A stretch of DNA of 13,339 nt from Cocleimonas sp. Lineage in GTDB: Bacteria; Pseudomonadota; Gammaproteobacteria; Thiotrichales; Thiotrichaceae. Where the stretch lies: the NCBI GenBank assembly GCA_023145485.1, contig JAGLDT010000077.1:1-13339 (forward strand), read 5' to 3'. This document shows, in pieces, positions 6,043 through 13,339 of the stretch. Every line of letters starts with the position of its first letter. Position 1 is the first letter of the stretch. The translations under genes were made by a program, and so were the position numbers. Below the pieces are notes generated by a model, which was not told the origin of the DNA, made no database searches, and saw nothing but the letters and a program-made list of their open reading frames with translations.

Positions 6043-7050
6043 ATGAAGATATTAGCGGCAGATATTGGTGGCACAAAAAGTTGGCTTTGCTTGTATCAAG
6101 TTGACCCATCTAATAAGAATGAAGCAGAGGTCATATACGAACACCGTTATGCCAGTGCAGATTTTAGTGATTTTTCATTCTTGCTGACTGATTTTTTACA
6201 ACAGGCAAAGACAGAGAAAAATATTGAGTTGATGTGTTTAGCTTTACCAGGGGTGATTCAACAAGGTTATAGTCGTTTAACTAACCTTGATTGGGAATTA
6301 GATCAAGGGCAGTTAGCGCAAGCCTTTGGGATTGAAAAAGTTGTCTTTATTAATGATTTTCAAGCGGCCGCAATGGGCGTTAATCATTTAGAAAAATCGG
6401 ACACTATTACGCTGAATGTGGCTAAAACAGAGCAGCAAGCAATTACGGTAGTAACGGGGGCTGGGACGGGTTTGGGATTGGCATGGATGGATAATTCACA
6501 ATCCCCCCTGCAATTATTCTCTACGGAAGGCGGGCATTGTGATTTTGCGCCTGTGAATGATCAGCAAATTGAATTACTTCGATTTTTACAGCAACAATAT
6601 ACACACGTTTCTTATGAACGAATCTTATCAGGTGCGGGATTAGTGCAGTTGTATCGTTTTTTAAACCCGAATGATCAACGTATTCTGATAACAAAAACGG
6701 TTTTAATGACCCAAATTATCCATCAGTTAGCAATGGATAGCAGTACACAATGGCATCATCAAGCAACCGCCACCATTGATTTATTTGTACAAATTTATGC
6801 AGCCTATATTGGCAATTTAGCTCTGCTTTATAAACCTGCTGGCGGTATTTATATTGCTGGTGGTATTGCCACCCACATCTTGCCTTGGATGCAAGGGGAA
6901 AAATTTCTAACCCATTATTTAAAGAAAGGCAGAATGCAACACGTAGCAGAACAAACCGCCCTGTATCTTGTGACAAATACACGTCTTGGATTACAAGGTG
7001 CATTTCATTTTGCTATCGATCAACACATTGAGAAGGGGAGTCTTCAATGA
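6043..7050 (+). CDS. glk: glucokinase
   Basis: Phosphorylates free glucose to glucose-6-phosphate with ATP in the cytosol. The 335-residue product belongs to the E. coli-type bacterial glucokinase family (321 residues in E. coli). Motifs are the ATP phosphate-1 loop DIGGTK (7-12), INDFQA with the catalytic Asp105, the GAGTGLG loop (139-145), STEGGHCDFAP with EGGH at 162-165, ERILSGAGLVQLY, and GGIYIAGGI near the C terminus. It starts three bases after the pgi2 stop, with no strong Shine-Dalgarno, and ends in an ATGA overlap with glgC. Placement beside malQ and the GH57 enzyme, which can release glucose or short glucans, suggests it returns glucose from alpha-glucan turnover to the hexose-phosphate pool. 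Confidence 0.95.
   Translation: MKILAADIGGTKSWLCLYQVDPSNKNEAEVIYEHRYASADFSDFSFLLTDFLQQAKTEKNIELMCLALPGVIQQGYSRLTNLDWELDQGQLAQAFGIEKVVFINDFQAAAMGVNHLEKSDTITLNVAKTEQQAITVVTGAGTGLGLAWMDNSQSPLQLFSTEGGHCDFAPVNDQQIELLRFLQQQYTHVSYERILSGAGLVQLYRFLNPNDQRILITKTVLMTQIIHQLAMDSSTQWHHQATATIDLFVQIYAAYIGNLALLYKPAGGIYIAGGIATHILPWMQGEKFLTHYLKKGRMQHVAEQTALYLVTNTRLGLQGAFHFAIDQHIEKGSLQ
7033..7040 (+). promoter_or_regulatory. strong Shine-Dalgarno of glgC
   Basis: AAGGGGAG lies inside the end of glk, six bases before the glgC ATG at 7047. It is one of the best ribosome binding sites in the window and supports this start over the in-frame ATG 19 codons later. Confidence 0.7.
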
Positions 7051-8378
7051 CGAAACAGCAGACAGAGCAATCTAAAAAATACCAATATTATGTGGAGCCG
7101 AGTATGGTCACGGAGTTAAACCGTAAGACCTTAGTGCTAATACTCGCGGGTGGCGAAGGGTCTCGTTTGAAAGATTTAACCAAATGGCGCGCTAAACCTG
7201 CGGTTCCATTTGGGGGTAAATACCGAATTATTGACTTTGCATTATCCAACTGTGTTAACTCTGGATTACGCAAAATTGGTGTTTTAACACAATACAAAGC
7301 CCATTCTTTATTGCGTCATTTGCAACGGGGCTGGAGCTTTATGCGCGATGAAATCGGCGAGTTTGTTGAGCTATTACCCGCACAGCAACGCACCGATGAA
7401 AAAGAATGGTATAAGGGCACCGCCGATGCGCTTTATCAAAATCTTGATATTATGCAACGTCACGCAGCAGAGTATGTGATTGTGCTCGGCGGTGATCATA
7501 TTTACACCATGGATTATACCAAAATGCTGATTCAGCACGTGCAGTCGGGCGCAGACTTTACGGTCGGCTGTATTGAAGCACCGCTGGAGGAAGCGAAAGA
7601 TTTTGGGGTGATGTCATTAGATGATGATATGCGGATTGCGGGTTTTACTGAAAAGCCAAAGAACCCAGAGCCAATGCCAGGTAATCCTAATGCGGCGTTA
7701 GCTTCGATGGGAATTTATGTGTTCTCCACGCGCTTTTTATACAATGCTTTGGTTGAGGATGCTTCAACACCGAATTCATCGCATGATTTTGGTAAAGATA
7801 TTATTCCCCGCAAAATTAAAGATTCCGTGGCGATGGCCTATGCTTTTCGTAATGAAGAAACAGGCAAACCCGCTTATTGGCGTGATGTGGGTAATTTAGA
7901 TTCTTATTGGAAAGCCAATATGGAAATCTGTGCCATTGAGCCTGAGCTAAATCTTTATAGCCGTGATTGGCCAATTTGGACTTATCAAACCCAAAATCCA
8001 CCCGCAAAATTCATTTTTGACGATGAAGACCGTCGAGGTGCAGCGATTGATTCTTTGGTTTCAGCAGGTTGTATTATCTCTGGCGCACGTATTAAACGTT
8101 CGGTTATTTCATTCGCAACCACTATTGAGAGCCATTCTTTAGTGAAAGATAGCGTTATTCTACCTAAAGTTCATATTGGTAAAAATTGTCGTTTGACTCG
8201 CGTTATTATTGACAAAGGCACCGTTATTCCTGATAACACCATTATTGGCGAAGATGCCGAAGAAGATGCAAAGCGTTTCCATGTGACACCTGATGGTATT
8301 GTACTGGTGACCCCCTTAATGTTAGATCAACAACTGTATACGCTTGCGGGCGACGAAAGTTGGAGGCATACCTATTAA
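7047..8378 (+). CDS. glgC: glucose-1-phosphate adenylyltransferase (ADP-glucose pyrophosphorylase)
   Basis: Makes ADP-glucose and pyrophosphate from glucose-1-P and ATP, the committed step of bacterial glycogen synthesis. The 443-residue product (E. coli 431) aligns well with E. coli GlgC. Motifs are LILAGGEGSRLKDLT near residue 31, WYKGTADAL, LGGDHIY with catalytic Asp150, FTEKP with Lys203 (glucose-1-P binding, E. coli Lys195), SSHDFGKDIIP and PYWRDVG-like AYWRDVG, then a C-terminal left-handed beta-helix region. Effector-site residues differ: E. coli Lys39 and His46 correspond to Trp47 and Pro54, and E. coli Arg419 and Arg423 to Pro423 and Asp427, so fructose-1,6-bisphosphate control may be absent or altered. 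The start overlaps the glk stop (ATGA) behind a good Shine-Dalgarno. The stop overlaps the GH57 start (TAATG). Confidence 0.96.
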   Translation: MTKQQTEQSKKYQYYVEPSMVTELNRKTLVLILAGGEGSRLKDLTKWRAKPAVPFGGKYRIIDFALSNCVNSGLRKIGVLTQYKAHSLLRHLQRGWSFMRDEIGEFVELLPAQQRTDEKEWYKGTADALYQNLDIMQRHAAEYVIVLGGDHIYTMDYTKMLIQHVQSGADFTVGCIEAPLEEAKDFGVMSLDDDMRIAGFTEKPKNPEPMPGNPNAALASMGIYVFSTRFLYNALVEDASTPNSSHDFGKDIIPRKIKDSVAMAYAFRNEETGKPAYWRDVGNLDSYWKANMEICAIEPELNLYSRDWPIWTYQTQNPPAKFIFDDEDRRGAAIDSLVSAGCIISGARIKRSVISFATTIESHSLVKDSVILPKVHIGKNCRLTRVIIDKGTVIPDNTIIGEDAEEDAKRFHVTPDGIVLVTPLMLDQQLYTLAGDESWRHTY

Positions 8379-10093
8379 TGAACGTTGTGCTTTGCTGGCA
8401 TATGCACCAGCCCTATTATCGAGAAGGACTTGAAGGGAAATATCAACTGCCTTGGGTTTATTTACACGGTATAAAGGACTATACCGATATGGCAACCCAT
8501 TTAGAAAATCACCCTAAGATGCGTGCTGTCATTAATTTTTCACCCGTTCTATTAGAGCAGTTGGACGATTATGTGACGGAGCTAAAGGGGTTTCTAAATC
8601 AGCGCGATGAATTGCTGGTTGAAATGTCAGATCCTTTATTGGCGTTATTAACGGGCGTGACTGATATACCGTCTGAGATTGAAGAGCGCAAACGCTTAGT
8701 TGAAGACTGTAAACGCTGTTATGCCCCGCGTTTAATCGACCCTTACCCCGCCTTTAAACGCATTGTCGATTGTTTAGATGATGCCGTGGCTAAAGTGGAT
8801 GAGAATCACCATTTTCCTTTAGGTTATTTAGAAGATCAGTACTTTATTGATCTACTGGTTTGGTATCATCTGGCATGGTTAGGGCATTCGCTACGGCATA
8901 CTGACGTTGCACAGCGATTAATGGCAAAAGAGCATAATTACAGCCTTGAAGATCGCCATGATTTGCTGACGTTAATTTATGAGAGTTTAGCAGGCATTAT
9001 TCCTCGCTATCGGACACTCGCAGAACAGGGGCGTATTGAATTATCACTCACGCCTTATGCGCATCCTATTATTCCGCTACTCAATAACTTTGACAATATG
9101 GTTTGCTCGTTACCGTTTGCACCTACCCCTAATTGTGAAAATTACCCTGATGGATTGTCACGTTCTTATTGGCATATGAAAAAAGGGATTGAAGTCTTTG
9201 AGCATTATTTCCACCAAAAACCGAAAGGCGTTTGGCTTTCAGAAGGTGGATTAAGCCCCGATGCAATTCAATTATTGAATGATTTTGGTATTAGTTGGAC
9301 TGCTTCAGGTGAAGATGTGTGGCGTAATACCTGTAATTTAGTCGGTTGCAATCAAGAGGACATGAATAATAAACGCGCTTTGTTTAAACCGTATCAATAC
9401 CAAGATTGCAAGACGAAAATGTATTTCCGTGATGACGGGTTATCCGATTTTATTGGCTTTGAATACAGTCATTGGAATGCAGAAGATGCGGCGCAGAGTT
9501 TTGTGGGTCATTTAGAAAATATTGATGATTTTTTAGGTGACGATGCGGATAAGCAGGTGGTTTCCATTATTCTAGACGGTGAAAATGCATGGGAATATTA
9601 TATTGATAATGGCTATCCGTTCTTGGATGCGTTGTACGATAAATTATCCAATAATCCCAAAGTAAACATGAGCACTTTTGCTGATTTATCCGAGAAATTA
9701 GAAGCAACGCGTGTGGATCAACTTTGTTCAGGGAGTTGGGTTTATGGCTCTTTTTCCACTTGGATTGGTCAGGAAGATAAAAACCGTGCATGGGAATATT
9801 TAGTTAGCGCAAAAAAGATGTACGACCAACAAATTAAATCAGGGCGTTTATCATCCAAGGTGCTAGAAAAAGCAGAGTTACAATTAGCGATTTGTGAAGG
9901 TTCTGACTGGTTCTGGTGGTTTGGGGATTATAATTCATCAGGGAGTGTCAGTGATTTTGATATTTTATACCGCACTCAACTGCGATTACTGTATGAAATA
10001 TTAGGGATGACTGCCCCTAAAACCTTAGAACACCCCATTTCCTTCGGCGGTGGCGACTCCGAGAATTCAGGCACTATGCGTAGAAATAAATAA
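8378..10093 (+). CDS. glycoside hydrolase family 57 protein (alpha-glucan acting, specificity unknown)
   Basis: A 571-residue protein with the five-region layout of GH57: HMHQP at residues 8-12; ELSLTPYAHPIIPLL from Glu221; GVWLSEGGLSPD with the predicted nucleophile Glu289; ILDGENAWEYY with the predicted acid/base Asp400; and a C-terminal GSDWFWWFGDYNSSGS segment common in this subgroup. GH57 includes alpha-amylases, amylopullulanases, 4-alpha-glucanotransferases and branching enzymes, all acting on alpha-glucans by a retaining mechanism. Sequence alone does not tell which applies here. No signal peptide is visible, so it is probably cytosolic and acts on glycogen. ATG 8378 overlaps the glgC stop (TAATG) with TGGAGG eleven bases upstream. 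A TTG at 8360 lies inside that coding overlap and is less likely. The stop overlaps malQ (TAATG). Confidence 0.92.
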   Translation: MNVVLCWHMHQPYYREGLEGKYQLPWVYLHGIKDYTDMATHLENHPKMRAVINFSPVLLEQLDDYVTELKGFLNQRDELLVEMSDPLLALLTGVTDIPSEIEERKRLVEDCKRCYAPRLIDPYPAFKRIVDCLDDAVAKVDENHHFPLGYLEDQYFIDLLVWYHLAWLGHSLRHTDVAQRLMAKEHNYSLEDRHDLLTLIYESLAGIIPRYRTLAEQGRIELSLTPYAHPIIPLLNNFDNMVCSLPFAPTPNCENYPDGLSRSYWHMKKGIEVFEHYFHQKPKGVWLSEGGLSPDAIQLLNDFGISWTASGEDVWRNTCNLVGCNQEDMNNKRALFKPYQYQDCKTKMYFRDDGLSDFIGFEYSHWNAEDAAQSFVGHLENIDDFLGDDADKQVVSIILDGENAWEYYIDNGYPFLDALYDKLSNNPKVNMSTFADLSEKLEATRVDQLCSGSWVYGSFSTWIGQEDKNRAWEYLVSAKKMYDQQIKSGRLSSKVLEKAELQLAICEGSDWFWWFGDYNSSGSVSDFDILYRTQLRLLYEILGMTAPKTLEHPISFGGGDSENSGTMRRNK

Positions 10094-11493
10094 TGCAATA
10101 TACAGATATCATGCAGGGCGATACGCGTATCGCGGGTGTGCTACTGCACCCCACTAGTTTACCTTCTGGAAAGTTAGACCAAGATGTCTTCCGCTGGTTA
10201 GACTTTATGGAAGAAGCAGGTTTAAAACTATGGCAAGTGTTGCCATTAGGTGTGCCTCAGGGGAATTTATCACCTTATCAATGCTACTCTGCCTTTGCTT
10301 TGAATCCTGCTTTATTGGAAATAGACACTTCGGAGAATGGCGTTGTTGAAGCCACGTCGGCTCAAGATAATAAAGAGTACCAGCAATGGTTACAGCAAGA
10401 GGATTATTGGCTGGATGATTATGCGCTATTTATGGCACTTAAACGGGTGTTTAAATATCAAGCATGGTATCAATGGGAAGCCCCTTATAAGAACAGAGAC
10501 TCGAATACATTAGCAAATTTCAAACAGCAATACAGTGTGTTGATTGAAAGCATTATTTGGCAACAGTATCAACTCTACACCCGCTGGCAAACCATTCGTG
10601 ATTATGCAACCGAGAAAGGCATTTATCTCTTTGGCGATATGCCTATTTTTGTTGCTCATGACAGTGCTGATGTGTGGGCGAATCAGACTAGTTTTTTATT
10701 GGATGACCAAGGTATGCCCACGGTGGTGGCGGGTGTTCCGCCTGACTATTTTTCTGAAACAGGTCAACGCTGGGGCAATCCGCATTATAACTGGGATGCA
10801 ATGCAGGAGAATGGTTTTGATTGGTGGTTGAAGCGTTTGCATAATCATTTGCAACTGTTTGATTTGGTTAGAATTGATCATTTTCGTGGTTTAGAAGCTG
10901 TTTGGGTTATTGATGCTAGTTGTGAAACCGCCATTGATGGCGAATGGCAAAAAGTAGCGGGTAATAAATTATTAGAAGCATTGCAAAAAAGTATTCCCAG
11001 TGAGTCGGGAGAAATCCCCGTTGTGGCGGAAGACTTGGGAGTGATTACTCCAGAAGTGAATGCTTTGCGAGAAAAGTTCCGCCTTCCTGGTATGTCGGTG
11101 TTGCAATTCTCCTTTGATGGTTTTGATGATAACCCGCATAAACCTAAAAATATCCAACATGATCGCATTGCTTACACTGGAACGCATGATAATGACACCA
11201 CCGAAGGTTGGGTGCAAAGTCTCAATGATGATACGCAACGCTATATTATGCAAATTTTAAAAATAGAGACAGTGGAAGAGATAACCGATGCTTTGATTAA
11301 AATGGCCTTTAAAACCAAGGCTCAATTAGCCGTGGTACCTCTACAGGATTTTTTGTGCCTTGACTCCACAGCGCGGATGAATATCCCAGGAACAGTGGAT
11401 GATAATTGGCAATGGCAATTTGATTGGGAACAAATAACCAATCATTTGGCCGTTGATATACGACAGAAAATAGAATTATCAGGAAGACTTTAA
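10093..11493 (+). CDS. malQ: 4-alpha-glucanotransferase (amylomaltase, GH77)
   Basis: Transfers alpha-1,4-glucan segments between oligosaccharides and releases glucose, for use by Glk. At 466 residues it is of the short Thermus/plant DPE1-like type, not the roughly 690-residue E. coli MalQ. Motifs are AGVLLHPTSLPS (14-25), SPYQCYSAFALNP, the GDMPIFVAHDSADVW segment, RIDHFRG with nucleophile Asp262, VVAEDLG with acid/base Glu313, YTGTHDND with His365-Asp366, and the C-terminal RMNIPGT. All catalytic residues are present. The ATG overlaps the GH57 stop (TAATG) and has no Shine-Dalgarno, so translation probably depends on the upstream gene. A large hairpin follows three bases after the stop. It likely works with the GH57 enzyme in remodelling glycogen. 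Confidence 0.95.
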   Translation: MQYTDIMQGDTRIAGVLLHPTSLPSGKLDQDVFRWLDFMEEAGLKLWQVLPLGVPQGNLSPYQCYSAFALNPALLEIDTSENGVVEATSAQDNKEYQQWLQQEDYWLDDYALFMALKRVFKYQAWYQWEAPYKNRDSNTLANFKQQYSVLIESIIWQQYQLYTRWQTIRDYATEKGIYLFGDMPIFVAHDSADVWANQTSFLLDDQGMPTVVAGVPPDYFSETGQRWGNPHYNWDAMQENGFDWWLKRLHNHLQLFDLVRIDHFRGLEAVWVIDASCETAIDGEWQKVAGNKLLEALQKSIPSESGEIPVVAEDLGVITPEVNALREKFRLPGMSVLQFSFDGFDDNPHKPKNIQHDRIAYTGTHDNDTTEGWVQSLNDDTQRYIMQILKIETVEEITDALIKMAFKTKAQLAVVPLQDFLCLDSTARMNIPGTVDDNWQWQFDWEQITNHLAVDIRQKIELSGRL

Positions 11494-11495
11494 TC

Positions 11496-11547
11496 CATCT
11501 GTTTGTTAATGGTCGGTTTAGCTTGTGAAACCGACATTGAACAGATG
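11496..11547 (+). terminator. 52-nt compound hairpin between malQ and glgB (terminator, processing site or repeat element)
   Basis: Outer arms CATCTGTT (11496-11503) and AACAGATG (11540-11547) and inner arms GTCGGTTT (11512-11519) and AAACCGAC (11528-11535) are both perfect, around an 8-base loop. AAT (11508-11510) can also pair with ATT (11536-11538), leaving a one-base bulge and a small internal loop. It begins two bases after the malQ stop. The following sequence is T-rich but broken, with no immediate U tract, so an ordinary intrinsic terminator is only one option. It may instead be a 3'-end stabiliser, a processing site, or a copy of a dispersed palindromic repeat. That the hairpin can form is clear; its function is not. 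Confidence 0.55.
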
Positions 11548-11609
11548 CCAAATATTTTCTGTGTTTCTTTGTTTTCCATGGTTTGGAGAATTTCACAATA
11601 AAATAAAAC

Positions 11610-11638
11610 AAGGGGAAAGAGGGCGGTTTCAACCCCTT
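11610..11638 (+). promoter_or_regulatory. short hairpin in the glgB leader
   Basis: AAGGGG (11610-11615) pairs with CCCCTT (11633-11638), and AAA (11616-11618) can pair with TTT (11627-11629). It lies 16 bases upstream of the glgB ATG in a purine-rich leader (GGGGAAAGAGGG). The G-rich strand looks like a ribosome binding sequence but is about 35 bases from the start, too far to act directly unless it is a ribosome standby site. It could be a translation control element of glgB or chance. Confidence 0.3.
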
Positions 11639-11654
11639 CATTGAATAAGAAAAA

Positions 11655-13339
11655 ATGATGAATAAAGAATTAGAACGCATACAACAGGGCAAGCACCATG
11701 ATCCATTTCAAGTGCTTGGTTTACAGTACGATACAAAAAATAATCCGTTGGTACGTATCTTTTTACCCTATGCTGAAAAAGTAGAGCTAATGGGAATTGG
11801 TGACATGCAACGCGTTCCTGATAGTGATTTTTTTGAGCTTGCTTTAAGCGATAAAAAACAGGTAGCGAAGTACCTTAGTACCCACGGAAAATTACGCTGG
11901 CAACAAAAAGGTGTGGATACATTGCGTGAAACCATTCCTGCTTATAGCTTTGAACCTCAAATTGCGGAGATAGACATGCATCTCTTTAGCGAAGGCAAGC
12001 ATCATCATGCCTATCGTTTTTTAGGCGCGCATCTTAAAACAATTGACGGTATCGAGGGTTGTTTGTTCTCACTTTGGGCGCCGAACCTACAGCGTGTGAG
12101 TGTGGTTGGGGATTTTAATCAATGGGATGGTCGTTGTCACCCGATGCGAAGCCGTGGTGGTTCGGGTATTTGGGAGCTCTTTATCCCTAGTTTAGAAGTC
12201 AATGACAGCTATAAATACGAATTACTGACGCAACAAGGGGATCTATTAGTAAAAACAGATCCTTACGCGCAATCAATGGCACTCCGTCCTGGTACCACGT
12301 CACATATTGCAGGCAATAATCAATATCAGTGGCAAGACACATCATGGTTAGAAAAACGGGCTGAATTTGATTGGCAACATCAGCCGATTAGTGTTTATGA
12401 ATTGCACGCAGGTTCATGGCAACGTAGCGATAGCAATGGTTTTTTAAATTGGCGTGATTTAGCAAAAAGGCTTATTCCTTATATTATAGAACTTGGCTAT
12501 ACCCATATTGAACTGATGCCAATTGCAGAGCATCCGTTAGATATGTCATGGGGTTATCAAGTCACTGGCTTTTTTGCACCCACTGCGCGTTTTGGTACTC
12601 CCGATGATTTCCGTTACTTTGTTGATCAATGCCATCAGCAGAATTTAGGGGTTTTTATTGACTGGGTTCCTGCCCACTTTCCTAAAGATGCTTTTGCATT
12701 AGCACGTTTTAATGGGGATGCTTTATACGAACATGCCGATCCTCGTCAGGGTGAGCATCAAGACTGGGGAACTTTAATCTTTAACTATGCGCGCAATGAA
12801 GTGCGTAATTTTCTAATTACCAATGCTGTTTATTGGTTGGATGAGTTTCATATTGATGGTTTACGCGTGGATGCGGTTGCCTCCATGCTTTATCTGGATT
12901 ATTCACGTAATGACGGCGAATGGTTACCCAATGCCTATGGCGGGCGAGAAAACCTTGATGCGATGAATTTCCTGCGTGAAATGAACACTACCGTGCACGG
13001 TTTGCATGCGGGTGTGTTAACGATGGCAGAAGAATCAACCGCATGGCCGATGGTATCGCGTCCTGTTGAGCTGGGTGGTTTAGGTTTCTCGATGAAATGG
13101 AATATGGGTTGGATGAATGATAATTTATCTTATATCGAAAATGATCCTGTACACCGCCAATACCATCACGATCAACTCACCTTTAGCCAGCTTTATTCCT
13201 ATAGTGAAAACTTCATGTTACCGCTGTCTCACGATGAGGTCGTGCACGGGAAAAATAGCTTAATCAATAAAATGCCTGGCGATCATTGGCAAAAATTTGC
13301 TAATTTACGCCTATTTTATGCATGGCAATACGCACATCC
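11655..13339 (+). CDS. glgB: 1,4-alpha-glucan branching enzyme, N-terminal 561 codons (cut by window end)
   Basis: Cuts alpha-1,4-glucan chains and rejoins them as alpha-1,6 branches during glycogen synthesis. The open frame runs from ATG 11655 to the window edge without a stop. About 167 residues are missing compared with E. coli GlgB (728). Two N-terminal carbohydrate-binding-like domains are visible: an N1 domain from HHDPFQVLG, and an N2/CBM48 domain with FSLWAPN and VSVVGDFNQWDG. The GH13 catalytic domain has SWGYQVTGFFAPT, GLRVDAVASM with nucleophile Asp406, LTMAEEST with acid/base Glu459, and LPLSHDEVVHGK with Asp527, each one residue later than E. coli Asp405, Glu458 and Asp526. A second ATG at 11658 would match the E. 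coli spacing exactly, so either start is possible. Only a weak AAGAA precedes it. It is separated from malQ by a 161-bp structured gap, so it may be regulated separately. Confidence 0.95.
   Translation, partial: MMNKELERIQQGKHHDPFQVLGLQYDTKNNPLVRIFLPYAEKVELMGIGDMQRVPDSDFFELALSDKKQVAKYLSTHGKLRWQQKGVDTLRETIPAYSFEPQIAEIDMHLFSEGKHHHAYRFLGAHLKTIDGIEGCLFSLWAPNLQRVSVVGDFNQWDGRCHPMRSRGGSGIWELFIPSLEVNDSYKYELLTQQGDLLVKTDPYAQSMALRPGTTSHIAGNNQYQWQDTSWLEKRAEFDWQHQPISVYELHAGSWQRSDSNGFLNWRDLAKRLIPYIIELGYTHIELMPIAEHPLDMSWGYQVTGFFAPTARFGTPDDFRYFVDQCHQQNLGVFIDWVPAHFPKDAFALARFNGDALYEHADPRQGEHQDWGTLIFNYARNEVRNFLITNAVYWLDEFHIDGLRVDAVASMLYLDYSRNDGEWLPNAYGGRENLDAMNFLREMNTTVHGLHAGVLTMAEESTAWPMVSRPVELGGLGFSMKWNMGWMNDNLSYIENDPVHRQYHHDQLTFSQLYSYSENFMLPLSHDEVVHGKNSLINKMPGDHWQKFANLRLFYAWQYAH

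Noticed and set aside
8360..8377. TTG start for the GH57 gene six codons upstream
   Set aside because: The TGGAGG Shine-Dalgarno (8361-8366) would then overlap the start codon. ATG 8378 places it eleven bases upstream and begins the protein right at the conserved first strand.
10093..11493. malQ as a truncated gene because it is shorter than E. coli MalQ
   Set aside because: All catalytic motifs and both family-typical ends are present. The short GH77 form is normal in many bacteria.
11309..11692. 127-codon antisense ORF across the malQ end and the malQ-glgB gap
   Set aside because: Mostly opposite malQ coding sequence, runs through the hairpin, has no recognisable domain and an unusual composition. 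It is a shadow frame.

Overview
The window is a dense, single-strand block of central sugar-phosphate and glycogen metabolism genes, all on the + strand. It is moderately AT-rich, with A/T-ending codons. Protein motifs resemble the E. coli versions closely: Zwf, Pgi and GlgB align almost residue for residue. This points to a gammaproteobacterium or near relative. The species cannot be named from sequence alone. A ribulose-monophosphate (RuMP) methylotroph or methanotroph, or an AT-rich sulphur oxidiser, would fit, but that is inference.

Left block (1-3951): the last 20 codons of gnd (6-phosphogluconate dehydrogenase), then zwf (glucose-6-phosphate dehydrogenase), pgl (6-phosphogluconolactonase) and a first pgi (glucose-6-phosphate isomerase). 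Together these enzymes convert fructose-6-P via glucose-6-P to ribulose-5-P, CO2 and two NAD(P)H. That is the oxidative pentose phosphate branch and also the dissimilatory half of a cyclic RuMP pathway.

Middle (3952-4359): a 408-bp AT-rich gap, by far the longest non-coding stretch here. It holds several inverted and direct repeats, weak promoter-like boxes and one possible 30-codon ORF. It probably contains the control region for the second block.

Right block (4360-13339): a second pgi about 75% identical to the first, then glk (glucokinase), glgC (ADP-glucose pyrophosphorylase), an uncharacterised GH57 glycoside hydrolase, malQ (4-alpha-glucanotransferase) and, after a 161-bp gap with a strong compound hairpin, the first 561 codons of glgB (branching enzyme), cut by the window end. 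These genes make ADP-glucose and remodel alpha-glucan. GlgA (synthase), GlgP (phosphorylase) and phosphoglucomutase are not in the window.

Genes are packed with TAATG or ATGA overlaps (gnd/zwf, pgl/pgi, glk/glgC, glgC/GH57, GH57/malQ), which indicates co-transcribed, translationally coupled operons. No mobile element, CRISPR array, tRNA or rRNA was seen. The points most worth following are the tandem pgi pair with its private control region, the altered allosteric-site residues of GlgC, the GH57 enzyme of unknown specificity, the large hairpin before glgB, and the run of seven G that serves as the pgl ribosome binding site.
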